Origin: Eutreptiella sp. 'Long Island Sound 2002'
Lineage: Eukaryota; Euglenozoa; Euglenophyceae; Eutreptiales; Eutreptiaceae
Length of the DNA: 64,000 nucleotides
Assembly: GCA_964036045.1 (NCBI GenBank)
Contig: OZ038382.1
Span: forward strand, 135,336,442 to 135,400,441
Direction of reading: 5' to 3'
The position numbers were made by a program, and so were the translations under genes. Under the pieces are notes generated by a model, which made no database searches, was not told where the DNA came from, and worked only from the letters and a program-made list of their open reading frames with translations. Below, piece by piece: positions 21,581 through 33,597 of the stretch (position 1 is its first letter; every line of letters starts with the position of its first letter).

Positions 21581-24193
21581 TTAATTTGATTTGATTTGAG
21601 GGCCGAGCTTTTGGCTCACAGCCCGCCTGGGGGGCGCACAATGGCTGTCCCAATGACTCTGCATATCGGCCGGCCATGCATGCGATGCACGCCCCGTCTG
21701 CGCACGCGTGCTAGGGGAGGGGGCAGGGCACACCACAATGCCCCAGGCTGGGAGGGGGGGGGGGTCACGCCTGCAAGGGGGGGGGGGGGCTCCCACGTGT
21801 GTGTGTGTGTGTGTGTGCGTGTGGTGTGCCATCCCGCTCCATTGGCACAGCGCACAGGGCCCAGCGCAGTGCACAGAGCGGTGCCGTGCAGCACAACGCA
21901 TGCGGTGCAAAGTAGTGCGCAGCACTGTGCGCTGCAGCACGGCACACATTGTGCAGTGCAACACAAAGCGGTACAGCAAGGCGTGACACACTGCACTGTG
22001 TGTGCAGTGCCGCACTGCACTATGATGTCCCCCACCGCTGTGCCTCGTGCACATCAGCATAGGGTGGAGGATGCGTTGGGTTTCGTGTGCCAACCTCCGC
22101 CCCGTCAACTCTCGAGGGACGATGGGGGTTCTGCACCAGCTGCACCCCGGCCGCTGCGCACGTAGCGCAGCCACTATAGCCCGCGTGTCGCCGCACCTGT
22201 GACGTCGAAGCCACTCCGCGGCCAGCCCCTACCCGGTTGCCCATCGAGCGGCTATAGCACCTGTGCTGCAGCCAACATACACCTCCTGCCGCAGCCGATG
22301 CTTTGCTGTTGCCCTTGCGCCGCGCCTATTCTACAGCACACCCTCGCCCCGGTACCACCAAGGGCCTATGGGGTTGCCGCTATCGCAGCACTCAGCCGCA
22401 GCACGCGCAGAGCGGCTGCTGCCCGTGCTTTGTAGCAGCTGCTGCTCTGGCGCCACACCGGCACCGCTGCATGGTGCAAGCTGGACCCTTCCGCAACGTC
22501 ATCCCACCTGGTGATCTGGAGAGCCCGGCGCCGCGGCGCCTGGTTCCCGGCCGGCGGGTGGGGGGCGCTGTGGCGGCGAACGGGGAGGGGTCTTGCCTCA
22601 GGCTGGGAGAGGGGGGGGGTGGTCGTGCCGTTAGGGGAGGGGGGTGGGGGGCTTGCCTCGAGGCGTTGAGGAGCCTAGGGGCCGGATGGGGGTCTGCGTG
22701 TGCTTTGCCGCACGGCACTGTGCAACGCTCCGCACTGCACTGTGCACGCTGTGCATTGCATTGTGTGTGGTGCGTTGCTCTGCTATGTGCCGTGCTTCGC
22801 ACTGCAGTGTGCTGTGCTCAGCACTGCACCTTTTGTGCCGTGCTCCACTGCGCCGCAGTCCCTGTGCCGCACTGCACTGCACTGTGCTTTAGTGCACTGT
22901 GTGGGCTGTGCTGCACAGCATTGTGTTGCCCTCCGCACTACGCTGTGCGTGCCGTGTTGCAGCCCACCGTGCTGTGTGCTGCACTGCACTACATGTGCTT
23001 TCCCACAGTGCACTCTGCATGCCGTGTTCCATTGCTCCGTGACCTGCTGTTCCACACGGCACCGTGCTGTGCTGCTCGCTGCCCGGTGCGCGAGCACACT
23101 AACCCTGAATAGCTTCCCTACCTGCCCTGACTGGCCGCGGTACCACAGAGGTGGGGGGGGGGGATACACGGTGTGTGTGTGCTGCGCCTCACTGCACTGT
23201 GTGTGCTCTGCCGCACTGCACTGCGCGTGCTTCGCCGGGCAGCACTTTGTGCACCTTGACGTGTTGCAGCACGTGGCGCTGTTCTGCTCTCAGCGTGTGC
23301 TTTGCGACGCTACACTGTGTGTGTGCAACGCCACACCGCACTGTACGTGTGCTGTGCTGCACGGCACAGTGTGCGTCGTGCTGCACCGCACTCTGCCACG
23401 CACAGCGCCGCAATATGTGCGATGTGCGTTACCACACCGTGTGTGTTGTGCCGCCCTGCATGGTGTGTGCTCCGTGCACTGCACTTTGCCACGGGAAGCA
23501 CTCCGTTGTGCGTGCTGCGCCGCACCGTGCTGTGTGCACTGTGCTCTACACTGCACCGTGTGTGCTGTGCACTGTAGTGCTGCACTGCACTGCACTCCTC
23601 CGTGCTGTGCTGTGCTGCGCTTTGCCGCACAGCCCGATGCGTGCTGCGCTGCACCGCACGGAGTGAGTTGTGCGGCACCGTGCTGTGCTGTGCACTGTAC
23701 CGCACTGTGTGTACTATGCTGCACTGCACCGTGTGTGCCGCGCTGCACCGCACTGTGCCGTGCTGCACTGAGAGTGCACTGCATTGCACTGTGTGGGTTG
23801 TGCTGCACCGCTCTATGTTGCGCACGGCACGGGACTGAGTGTGTGGTGCTGCACAACATCGCGTGTGCTGTGCTACACGGCATAGCGCGTGTTGCGCTGC
23901 ACCGCACTGTGTGTGTGCGGTGCTGCACTGCTCCGTGTATGTGGTGATGCACCGCACTGTGTTGTGCATGGCACTACACTGTGAGCGCTGTGCCGCACTG
24001 CTCCGTGTGTGCTGTGCTGCGCGGCATCGCGGGTGCCGCGCCGCACCGCTCTGTGGGTGCTGTTTCTGCCCCCTACTTGGTGTGCTGTGTTGTGCTGTAC
24101 TGTGTGCACCCCGCACTGCAGCTTGTGTGCTGTTGCGGCGTGCACTGCAGTGCATTGTGCGGTGTGCCGCACCGCACAGTGTTGCGCACGGGC
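21581..24193. repeat. first copy of a duplicated block: 1.05-kb leader plus ~24-bp array
   Basis: The leader begins at TTTGATTTGAGGGCC, passes CCGCCTGGGGGGCGCAC, CATATCGGCCGGCCATGCAT and a (GT)n tract (21797-21819), and is followed from about 22690 by an array. The array unit resembles CACTGTGTGTGCTGTGCTGC then ACTG, varying from 22 to 26 bases. A shorter run of the same units also occurs inside the leader (21880-22020). The whole block recurs at 25509-28098. Because 24 is a multiple of three and stops are rare, long open phases exist on both strands. I treat these as repeat products, not genes. Confidence 0.88.
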
Positions 24194-25386
24194 ACGGCGG
24201 CATGGCCTCGTAGACATAGTCCAGGGCTGAGACCATGTACGCAAGGACGATGCACAGGACGAGTACGAAGGCAGGGGGCAGGCGGTAGAGCGCGCGCTCT
24301 ATCTTCGCTAGGTTGGCTTCCGCCTTGGCAATCTGCGGGTCTAGCTGCTCGCCCATCACCAGGGGTACTCCGGTGAGCATGAAGCCCCCGGACTGCAGCG
24401 GGAACGGGCCCAGGGGCGTGGGCAGGGTGCCCAGAGCATAGTGCGGCTAGCGGTTGCGCAGGACGAGTTGGTGCACCTTCAGCTTCCCCACCTGCACTGA
24501 GCCGCAGGCCGCCGCGCACGTGCCCGCGCAGATGCCCAGCAGCCACGCCAGGCCCCACCAAATGAGGGCGAAGTGGCGGCGGTCGTCGGTGAAGGCGACG
24601 TCGGGGAGGAAGCTGTGGGGGGCCGCGGGCTGCCGTGGAACGTAGGCCGTCGGGTCCGGAGCGCCGGACCGTAGGTCTTCGGGGGGAAGACCCTCGCGGA
24701 CAGTGTGGCGGAGGTACTCCGTCCGTTTCCCTAAGATCTTGGAGAAGTACCCCACGCCTTGGCTGTCACCGTGGGGCCTGCCATGGCGTAGCTTGTGCGG
24801 GCCCGCCAATTAAGCCGTACGGGGAGGCGACCCACAAGTCGAGCCCATCGTAGCAGTTCTTAAGCAAGGGCGGCAGAGACTCCTCGGGGGCTTCGTGGTC
24901 CCATGCCCCGGCGGCTTCGCGGTTTGGGTTGCACAAGGCATTCGCCTCATCCCAGTCGTCCGACGAGACCGCCCCGTGCCGGATCGCCCAGCCAGCCAAC
25001 AGCCAGCGGCAGGCTAGAGCTAGAGTCTGGCCCGACAGCTGCTGCCGGTAGGCGAAGTGCTCCGGGGGCACGGCGCGCCTGAGCTCCCGGTGGGTCACAC
25101 AGCGGTCCTGCATGACGCCCGTCTCCAGCTGCCGGAGGTAGGGCTCCAGCATGACTAGCCGGCTGTTGCGCACCAGCCACGCCGGGGGCTTCTTGGCAAG
25201 GCACAGGTGGAGGACCGCCGAGAGCAGGCGGCTAGGGGTCCCTACGCCAGGGCCTCCACGATGCCTGCCAAGACCTGCAGGTCGAAGCCCAGCAGCGCGG
25301 ACACCAGGGGCCGCGGCAGCTCATCGAGGGATGCGGCCAGGGACCCCTTCTTGATGGCCAGCTCCATTTCTCGGTAAGTTGGCGGG
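24194..25386 (-). pseudogene. multi-pass membrane protein segment enclosed by the array, with in-frame TAG
   Basis: On the minus strand an ATG near 25364 starts MELAIKKGSLAASLDELPRP. A short intron or break near 25240-25275 leads to LLSAVLHLCLAKKPPAWLVR, EPYLRQLETGVMQDRC and LALACRWLLAGWAIRHGAVS. After a phase change near 24780 it reads GVGYFSKILGKRTEYLRHTV, the membrane segment FALIWWGLAWLLGICAGTCA, then VHQLVLRNR, TAG 24447-24449. In the same phase follow PHYALGTLP, KAEANLAKIERALYRLPPAF and the membrane segment VLVLCIVLAYMVSALDYVYE, where the array begins. Coding quality on both sides of the TAG is strong. The family is not recognised. The gene loses its 3' end in the repeat array or is spliced across it. 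Confidence 0.55.
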
Positions 25387-25508
25387 GCCCCCGCGACCGG
25401 TGGGGTACGGGGGGATGGTAGGAGGGGGGGGGGGGGGGGGGGGGGGGCTGGGGGGGGGGGTGCGGGGGGTGGATGAGGGTGGTATGGGGGGGGATGGTAC
25501 GGGTGGGT

Positions 25509-28500
25509 ACGGATTTGATTTCATTTGAGCGCCAATCTTGAGGCTCACAGCCCGCCTGGGGGGCGCACGATGGCGGTCCGGATGACTCTGCATATCGGCC
25601 GGCCATGCATGCGATGCACGTCCTGTCCGCGCCCGTGGGCGGTGGGGGGGGGGGGGGCACGCCGCACTGCCGTGCCCCGGGCAGGGAGGGGGGGGGTCAC
25701 TCCTGCAAGGGGGGGGAGCTCCCACGTGCGTGTGTGCTGTGCCGTACTGCTCCTTGTGCGCTGTGTTGCACCGCTCTATGCTGCACTGCACAATGCGTGC
25801 CGTGCTACACCACACTGTGCTGCGCACTACACTGCACCGCATGCATTGTGCTGCACGGCACTGCTCTGTGCACTACGCTGCACACTGTGTGCCGTGCCAC
25901 ACCGCACTGTGTGTGCAGTGCCGCACTGCACTATGATGTCCCCCACCCCTATGCCTCGTGCACGTCAGCACAAGGTGGAGGATATGGTGGATTTGGTGCC
26001 TACAGCCAACCTCCGCCCCGTCAGCTCTCGAGGGACGATGGGGGTGCTGCACCAGCTGCACCCCGGCCGCTGCGCATGTAGCGCAGCCGCTGTAGCCCGC
26101 GTTTCGCTGCAGCCGTGACGTCGAAGCCACTCCGCGGCCAGCCCCCGCCCGTTACCAATCGAGGGGCTATAGGGGTGCCGCTACAGCCACACCTGGGCTG
26201 CAGCTGTTGTACAGCCGCTGCCGCAGCCGATGCTTTAGCCGATGCTTTGCTGCTGCCCTGGCGCCGCGCCTGTTCTACAGCACACCTCGCCCCCGTACCA
26301 CCGAGGGTCCATGGGGTTGCCGCTATTTCAGCACACGGCCGCAGCATGCAGCACGCGCAGAGCGGCTGCTGCCCGTGCCTTGCAGGAGCTGCTGCTGTGG
26401 CACAACGCCGGCACCGCTGCATGGTGCAAGCTGGACCCCTGCGCCACGTCATCCCACCTGGCGATCTGGAGAGCCCGGCGCCGCAGCGCCTGGTTCCCGG
26501 CCGGCGGGTGGGGGGCGCTGCGGCGGCGGACGGGGAGGGGACCTGCCTCGGGCTGGGGGGGGGGGGGGGGGGGGCTAGTTGCGCTGTTGGGGGCGGGAGG
26601 GGGGGCGTGCCCCCAGGCGTTGAGGAGCCTAGGGGCCGGAGGGGGTTTGCGTGTGCTTTGCCGCACTGCACTGTGCGCACTGTGCTGCATTGCATTGTGT
26701 GTGGTGCGCTGCTCTGCTATGTGCCGCGCTCTGCACTGCAGTGTGCTGTGCTCAGCACGGCACCTTTTGTGCCGTGCCGCACTGCGCCGCAGGCCGTGTG
26801 CCGCACTGCACTGCACTGCGCTTTAGTGCACTGTGTGGGCTGTGCTGCACCGCATTGTGCTGCCCTCTGCACTACGCTGTGCGTGCCGTGCTGCAGCGCA
26901 CCGTGCTGTGTGCTGCACTGCACTACATGTGCTTTCCCACACTGCACTCTGCATGCCGTGTTCCACTGCTCCGTGACCTGCTGTTCCACATGGCACCGTG
27001 CTGTGCTGCTCGCTGCCCGGTGCACCTGTGCGCACTCCGTTGCAGTGCGTTCGGCGCTGCACCGCCACGGTGCGCGAGCAGACTAACCCTGAACAGCTTC
27101 CCTACCTGCCCTGACTGGCCGCGGTACCACAGCGGGGTTGTGTGTTGCGCCTCACTGCATTGTGTGTGCTGTGCCGCACTGCACTGCGCGTGCTGCGCCG
27201 GGCAGCACTTTGTGCCCCGTGACGTGCTGCAGCACGCGGCGCTGCACTGTGCGTGTGCTGCGCCACACCGCACTGTGCGTGTGCTGTGCTGCACGGCACG
27301 GTGTGCCTCGTGCTGCACCGCACTCTGGCACACACAGCACCGCAATGTGTGCGCTGTGCAGTACCGCACTCTGTGTGCTGTGCCGCGCCGCATGGTGTGT
27401 GCTGCGCTGCAGTGCGCTGTGCCACACACAGCACTCCGTTGTGCGTGCTGCGCTGCACCACGCTGTGTGCACTGTGCTCTACACGGCACCGTGTGTGCTG
27501 TGCACTGTAGTGCTGCACTGCACTGGACTGCGCCGTACTGTGCTGCGCTGTATTGCACTGCCCTGTGCGTGCTGCTCTGCATCACACGGAGTGAGTTGTG
27601 CGGCACCGTGCTGTGCCGTGCACTGTACCACACTGTGTGTGCTATGCTGCACTGCACCGTGTGTGCTGCGCTGCACCGCACTGTGCTGTGCTGCACTGAG
27701 AGTGCACTACACTGCACTGTGTGGGTTGTGCTGCACCGCTCTGTGTTGCGCACGGCACTGCACTGAGTGTGCCGTGCTGCACAGCACTGCGTGTGCTGTG
27801 CTGCATGGCACAGTGCGTGCTGCGCTGCACCGCACTGTGTGCCTGCGATGCTGCACTGCTCCGTGTATGTGGTGATGCACCGCACTGTGTTGTGCATGGC
27901 ACTGCACTGTGAGCGCTGTGCCACGCGGTACGGCGGGTGCCGTGCCGCACCGCTCTGTGGGCGCTGTTTCTGCACCGCACTTGGTGTGGTGTGGTGTGCT
28001 GCACTGTGTGCGCCCTGCACTGCAGTTCATATGCTGTTGCACCGTGCACTGCAGTGCATTGTGCGGTGTGCTGCACCGCACATTGTTGCGCACGGTATTG
28101 CACGGTGTGTGTTGTCGTGCTGTGCACTGCACTGCGAATGTCCTGTGCTGCACCGCACTGTGTGCGGTGTGCTGCACTGCACTGTGCTGCGCACGGCACT
28201 GCACTGTGTGTGCTGTGCTGCACAGCACTGTGTGTGCTGAGCTGCACGGCACTGTGCGTGCTGTGCTGCACTGCACCGTGTATGTGCTGTGCTGCACCGC
28301 ACTGTGTGTGTTGTGCTGCACTGCACTGTGTTGCGCACGGCACTGCACTGTGCACGCTGTGCTGCACTGCCCCGAGCGTGCCATGGTGCACCGCTCGGCG
28401 GGTGCTGCGCTGCACTGTGCTGTGCTGTGCTCTGCACTGCTTCGTGCGTGCTGTGCCGCACTGCGCTGTGTTGCGCGTGGCACTGCACTGTGTGTGCTGT

Positions 28501-29860
28501 GCTGTGCTGCACTGTGTGTGCCGCGCTGCACTGCACTGTGCCGCGCACCACACTGCTTAGTGCGTGCTGTGCTGCACTGCACTGCGTGCACTGTGCTCTT
28601 CACTGCACTGTGTGTGCTGCGCCGTACTGAACTGTGTGTGTTGTGCGGCACTGCACCGTGCGTTCCACTCGCACTGCACTGTGCTATGCTTTGCTGCGCG
28701 GCTGCAGTGTGCACCGTGTGTGCTGTGCCGCACCGCCCTGTGTGTGCTGTGCTGCACCGCATTTTGTGTGTTGTGCTGTGCTGCTCTGTGCGCGCTCCAA
28801 CGACGCTGAACCGCCGGCCCTGGCACCAGTGCCGGCCGGGGAGGCCGCCCCCGCCACCCAGGCCGCTGCTCCTGCCGCCCCGCCCCCGGGAGGGGCCCCG
28901 GATGCGCAAGGGGCCGCGGCCGCCGCCCCGGCCAGCCACGCCACGGCCCCTGGCACGCCGCCGGCGCGGGGGACAGGCCCCGCGCGGGCCCCGGGCGCCT
29001 CGCCAGGGACCGCCACTGCACTGCACTGTGCGCTCTTCTGTGCCGTGCACTGCTCTGCACGTGCGCTGTGCTGCACTGCACTGTGTTACGCACGGCACTG
29101 CACGGTGTTTGCTGTGCTGCACTGCACGGTGTGTGCTGTGATGCCCGGCACTGTGCGTGCTGTGCTGCACCGCACTGTGTGTGCGCTGTGCCGCACAGCA
29201 CTTTGCGTGCCGTGCTGCACCGCACTGTGTGTGTGCTGTGCTGCACCACACTGTGTGTGTTGTGCTGTACCGCTCTGTGTTTCGTGTGGCACTGCACTGT
29301 GTGCGCTTTGCCACGGCACTGTGTGTGCTGTGCTGCACGGCACCGTGTGTGCTGCCTTTCAGTGTGATGTGCTGTGCTGTGCTCTGCACTGCATTGGGCG
29401 TGCTGTGCTCCACTGCTCTGCACGGTGTGTGCTGCGCTGCACGGCACTGTGCGTGCTGTGCCGCACTGCACTGTGTGTGTGCTGTGGTGCACCTCTCGGT
29501 GTGTGTTGTGCTACACCGCACTGTGTCGCACGTGGCACTGCACTGTGTGCGCTGTGCCGCACTGCGCTGTGCGCTTTGCTGCACCGCACTGTGTTGTGCA
29601 CGGCACTGCACTGTGTGTGCGGTGCTGCGCTGCACAGTGGGTGTTGAGCTGCACCGCACCGTGCGAGTTGCGCTGCACCGCACTGTGTTGCACACGGCTC
29701 TGCACTGTGTGCGCTGTGCTGCACTGCACTGTGTGCGCTGTGCTGCATTGCACTGTGTGCGCTGTGCTGCATTGCACTGTGTGTGCTGCGCTGCATTGCA
29801 CTGTGTGTGCTGCGCTGCACCGCACTGTGCCGTGCACTGCTCTGCTTCAACCCCTTGCAG
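25509..29860. repeat. second copy of the leader-plus-array block, array extended to 29.86 kb
   Basis: 25509-28098 matches 21581-24193 with small indels, including the CATATCGGCCGGCCATGCAT leader motif and the array. From 28098 the array continues for a further 1.7 kb to the splice acceptor before the SNF2 exon. On plus it encodes Cys-rich octapeptides such as VLCCTALC; on minus it encodes QHTQCSAA. One minus phase is open for 750 codons (27707-29959), which reflects the multiple-of-three period. Long G runs (25423-25447, 26557-26574) precede both parts. By position the array is most simply an intron of the helicase gene; this is inference. Confidence 0.88.
28797..29025 (+). other. GC-rich Ala/Pro-coding island inside the array
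   Basis: About 230 bases without array units interrupt the repeat. In phase 2 they read PPALAPVPAGEAAPATQAAA and PASHATAPGTPPARGTGPAR. Sequence resumes as array on both sides without obvious splice sites. It could be a disordered-linker exon of the helicase gene or an inserted GC-rich fragment; phase 2 is also the phase of the SNF2 exon, but this may be chance. Confidence 0.35.
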
Positions 29861-30214
29861 GCCATTTTCCGGGCGTACCGCTACGGGCAGACCAAACCCG
29901 TCAAGATCTATCGCCTCGTAGCCCAGGGCACGATGGAGGACAAGATTTATAAACGGCAACTGCAGAAGATGTGGCTGTTCAGCCGAGTGGTTGACGACAA
30001 GGCTCCGATGATGAGAGTAGACATCGACACCCGCAGTGTTCTGGACCTCGATGATGAGACAACAGACCCACCGACTGTGCGGGCCAAGGATGACGACCCA
30101 GGGGTATTAGATGAGGTGCTGTTGACGGGCTGTGGCAACATGATCACCAACATTACCATGCGGGACTCCCTTTTCAAAGAGGTAGCCTTCGGAGCCGTGT
30201 TAATTGATCTGTAG
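29861..30214 (+). CDS. SNF2-family helicase C-terminus, ATRX/RAD54-like
   Basis: After an acceptor CCCCTTGCAG the exon begins [20 protein letters not shown], the helicase motif VI region, followed by [20 protein letters not shown] and [10 protein letters not shown]. In ATRX/ARIP4/RAD54-type remodellers this is the end of the second RecA-like lobe. There the arginine of motif VI (YRYGQ) contacts ATP, and the GTMExxIYxRQ and RVVD segments form the bracing helices. A tail with [13 protein letters not shown] matches the HDSLF-like tail seen in ATRX homologues. The protein would act in the nucleus as an ATP-dependent DNA translocase. The exon starts within motif VI, so motifs I-V must lie on upstream exons beyond the 8-kb array, or are missing. 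TAG at 30212-30214 is the first stop. Confidence 0.87.
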   Translation, partial: AIFRAYRYGQTKPVKIYRLVAQGTMEDKIYKRQLQKMWLFSRVVDDKAPMMRVDIDTRSVLDLDDETTDPPTVRAKDDDPGVLDEVLLTGCGNMITNITMRDSLFKEVAFGAVLIDL

Positions 30215-30517
30215 TCCTTGTATTCCTTCGTTGGCAGTCAAAGGATGGATGCCAGCAGTCAATTGATGGCGGTTAGCAACGGCAATGGGCGGTTGAATGA
30301 CGGCGGTCATGGGTTGCCCGATGGCACATACAGCCGCCACAGCAGCCAACCGTAGAGGACGGAGCGAGCAGAGGGAACAATCAGAACCAGGGGCAACAAT
30401 GGGATAGGGAACCTGCCACCCGGTTTCATGCAGCAGTCCCCTCAGGGCCGGCGGTATCAATGGCAATGCAGGACTATGAATCCAATGCCTGCTGCCCAAT
30501 GCACCTAAAGTCAGTTG
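30215..30517 (+). other. open extension beyond the SNF2 stop, possible longer C-terminus
   Basis: Past TAG 30212-30214 the same phase stays open for 44 codons (SLYSFVGSQRMDASSQLMAV) to another TAG near 30350, and then to a TAA near 30510. There is no TGA, and the composition is Ser/Gln/Asn/Gly-rich. It may be plain 3' UTR. It would matter only if TAG can be read. No polyadenylation signal was recognised. Confidence 0.25.
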
Positions 30518-31612
30518 AGCTGCTGGACGAATTGTTTGAGCGGCCTTGGCAGTGCTGCAGGCGGCGCTCCCGAGGGGGTGGGGATTGCTCATTGTAGAAG
30601 GGACCGCAGAAGGTGCAGTGGTGGTTGGGGGGGGCGGCCTCCCACAGAGCAAGCACGCGATTCTGGAGCCCATTCTTTTTCTGCCTTATGTCCCCCAGTG
30701 GATTTTGACCCAAATTTCAAGAAACAATGTACCTGTGGTGTTTGGGTGGGTGGGTTAGGGAGGTGTAGATGAGCCGGGCATTAGAGGAGGAGGCTGGTCG
30801 ACCCCCCTCCCAACCCCTTCCCCCTCTCTCCCCAGACCGGAATTTTACAGGTGGAGCCTTTGGTAGACTAACCTTGATTAACACAGTCACCGACCAAGAG
30901 CTACTGGATTGCAACCACTCACAGGCACATGAAGGGGCGGGGTGCGGGGACCAGGGGGGGGGGGGGGGCTGTTTGGAAGTAAAAGTGTGTGTCTAGGTGC
31001 AAAGGAACCACCAAAGGTAACCTGCATTCACCCTCCCAAACGAGGCAGAAGTTTGCACCAATTCAAGGATTCCTTTGATATGACTTTCTTCTCCCCCCCC
31101 CCCCCCCACCCCTCCCTGCCCCCAACACACACACCAGAGGGGGACGGGGTTGGGGTGGGGTGAGACCTAATCAAGGTGAGCTCAGCGAAGTTCTCCCAGA
31201 AGAAGATTCCCTTGTCTTATGCCATTTTATGTACCCCCCCTCCCCCCCTTGGGAGCTGCCGTTCCAGGGAGCATTCTGAATGCCAAGGGAGTTCATATGA
31301 AATGTTGATGTTTGCATGTGTGCCACCGACCACCCCTAACAATCCGGCAGCCATTCTACTTGATGCTTTCTGATGCGAGAGAACTCTGCCATGCACCGCA
31401 CGCTTGTGGCACACACTTGGTTTTCAGCCGGCCATGGAGGTCGGAAAATGGCAAGGGAGGTGGTGGCTTATGGGCCGTAAACCCTCACCTGTCAGCCTGC
31501 GCAACCCCCAACAACCTTCCACAGCCCTCAACAACCTTCCACTACCTTCGGAAACCCCCTGACAGCCCACAGCACATGCCGAGAATCCCGTTGCCAAAAC
31601 ACTCGCTGCAGA
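30518..31612. other. weak exon candidates, otherwise intronic/intergenic
   Basis: Near 30520 a piece reads SVELLDELFERPW. Near 30840, after a C/T-rich tract and CCCCAG, a piece reads DRNFTGGAFGRLTLINTV. Neither could be joined by agreeing splice phases. Poly-G (30953-30967) and poly-C (31094-31107) tracts separate them. Nothing firm can be called. Confidence 0.3.
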
Positions 31613-32091
31613 ATACAGCCGAGCGCCTCAACGAATCCGAAAAGTTGGAGGCCGAGAGCCGCTATGGCCACTTGAAAGACTTGCGGGGCAACCGGTCCTT
31701 GGATATGGAGCGCAACTTCAACGAACGCCGGAAGCGGGGGCTGCAGACACTGCAGCGGGACCAGGAGAGCAGCGTGAAGCGCGTCAAGACAATAAAGGAC
31801 AGCATCTACACCGCGTACAAGAACATCCTGGGGGATACCTCCGACCTGGACACGGTGATGCAGGCCCTCGAGGCAGGCAGTGTGCCGCTGGACGAAGAGG
31901 GGGTCACCAGCGCTGAGGAGTTTGAGCGGCAGATCACAGGGAGGGTGAAGCCGGCTGCCCATGTTGCAGGAGCTGCACAGCGGGTGGATGTGACCGCCCA
32001 GCTGCAGGAGCTGGCGGAGGTGGGGGAGAAGGCAGACGATTTGGACCTGGACATTGATGAGGATTTGGATATGCTGCTGTCGTTGTTGTGA
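31613..32091 (+). CDS. C-terminal exon of an unrecognised helical protein with acidic end
   Basis: After CTCGCTGCAG the phase-1 sequence reads NTAERLNESEKLEAESRYGH, a strongly charged helical region with NERRKRGLQTLQRDQESSVK, then RVKTIKDSIYTAYKNILGDT. A less ordered middle follows, and the sequence ends ADDLDLDIDEDLDMLLSLL before TGA 32089-32091. The pattern suggests a coiled coil or helical bundle with an acidic hydrophobic tail. It lies 1.4 kb downstream of the SNF2 exon on the same strand, so it could be a separate gene or a distant last exon of the same gene; no splice evidence decides. Between 32092 and 33597 I see no supported gene, only a poly-C run at 32139-32150 and scattered weak phases. 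Confidence 0.6.
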
Positions 32092-33597
32092 ACGAGGGCA
32101 GAGACAGGCCTGGACCTGCCGCCGCAGGGCTGCATTAGACCCCCCCCCCCCTTTCTGTGAGCCCATCCTGTGACCCAGCCTTCCCAACGGCATTTTTTAC
32201 TGACCATTTTGCCAACACTCTTCAACCCCCCTTCTTGACCGCTCCTGACAACCCTTTAGGGCCCCCTCTCCTTCCAACGCATTCCTGCTCTGGCTCTGAG
32301 GAGGCTGTTCCAGCATACGGCGGGGACAGCGGTGAGCCCAATGGAACTTGGAAGCGATGCAATTTCTGCATTTGTTTTAAGCCAGGTCAAGGGACCCAAA
32401 ACAAACCACGTAACTCCTTTGTACAGATGGGGTTGGGCGCCGAGGGTAGCCACCTGGCTTGTGAACCCAGTGCTCTTGGCATGCAGGATATCATGCCATG
32501 GAAAAGCTTTGGAAATATGTGTGAAGGATTCTATCAAGTGATTTCTGTCCAAAGGATTTGGACGCCACAAGCACCGACAAAGATGACCCATGGTAACAGC
32601 AACACCAAGTTACGTTGCAGTGGACCCGGGTGAACCATAGGTGGACCCAGCGGTTTTACGTGTTTGTCACATCTATATGGCTCCAGCCAGGGGGGTTCAA
32701 AAACGGGATCGAAAACATTATGCGCCCCTGTGCGTTCCTTTTGCACTTCTTTCCGGAGCATGCATCATATGCTTAGTACCTAGTGGCCAGCCAGCCTCGG
32801 GTCTGATGTTGCGCCTGGTACCACCAACTTGCCTGTCCAGCAGCCACTCTGCCCTCATTCAGCGTCGGTTTGCAGCATGTTTACAACCTCCACCCCAGGG
32901 GTGGCGTGAAATCTCTGGACCTGACATGACTAGACTCCCTCATGGGGGCGCCCAGGTGCTGCCCCCCCCCCCCCCCTCCCGGGGGCCAAAATGTTTAAAT
33001 GGCCCCGACCATAGTACATGCCAATACGGATTTTGGTGCCCCATTTGAAGGGGTTGGTAAAACCCGTCACCCCATATGTTTATACTCAAAATGCTCAGTT
33101 TTTTCTTGCCATTTTCCTTGGACCCCCAAGAAGGCAGGATTTGTTCAGCCTTTTCTCATTTTGTGGCCACATTGATCTTTCGGAGACGGGGACAAATGGG
33201 GACAAATGTCGTCTGTTGAACAAACATGATAAATAGTTTAACCCATGTGGTGATGCTCAAGAAGGTAGGGGTTATGTTGCTACTAGAGGAGGCAGGGGTT
33301 CCCCTTTGCTTCCCTTTCATCAAACCATCCATGCTTTGAGCGCCAGTTTCGCAAGGCGAGGCGCGATACAAATGTTGTTGGTTGGGAAGTGAAGATCCTG
33401 CATTCGGAGCTCTTCCCCAGCTCAAGTGCAGTGGGTCTTGCGCATCAAAGTGCACAACCCTCATGGTTGCCCAAAAGGTGCAAACGACATGCCCATACGG
33501 ATTTACTAATTTGTGTGTCACCAGTGCGGCAAAGGGTTCAACAAGCAACCCTTGCACGAATGTCCTTGTGCACTGCCGTGTTGTAACGTGCCGTGCT

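Noticed and set aside
22700-23947. 415-codon plus-strand Cys-rich open phase
   Set aside because: Same array artefact; overlapping phases on the other strand are as long.
21581-29860. CRISPR array
   Set aside because: Repeats are degenerate and contiguous with no unique spacers, and the DNA is eukaryotic.
27707-29959. 750-codon minus-strand open phase rich in QHTQCSAA
   Set aside because: It is entirely array sequence; the multiple-of-three unit without stops keeps phases open on both strands. No start context, domain or splice signal supports it.
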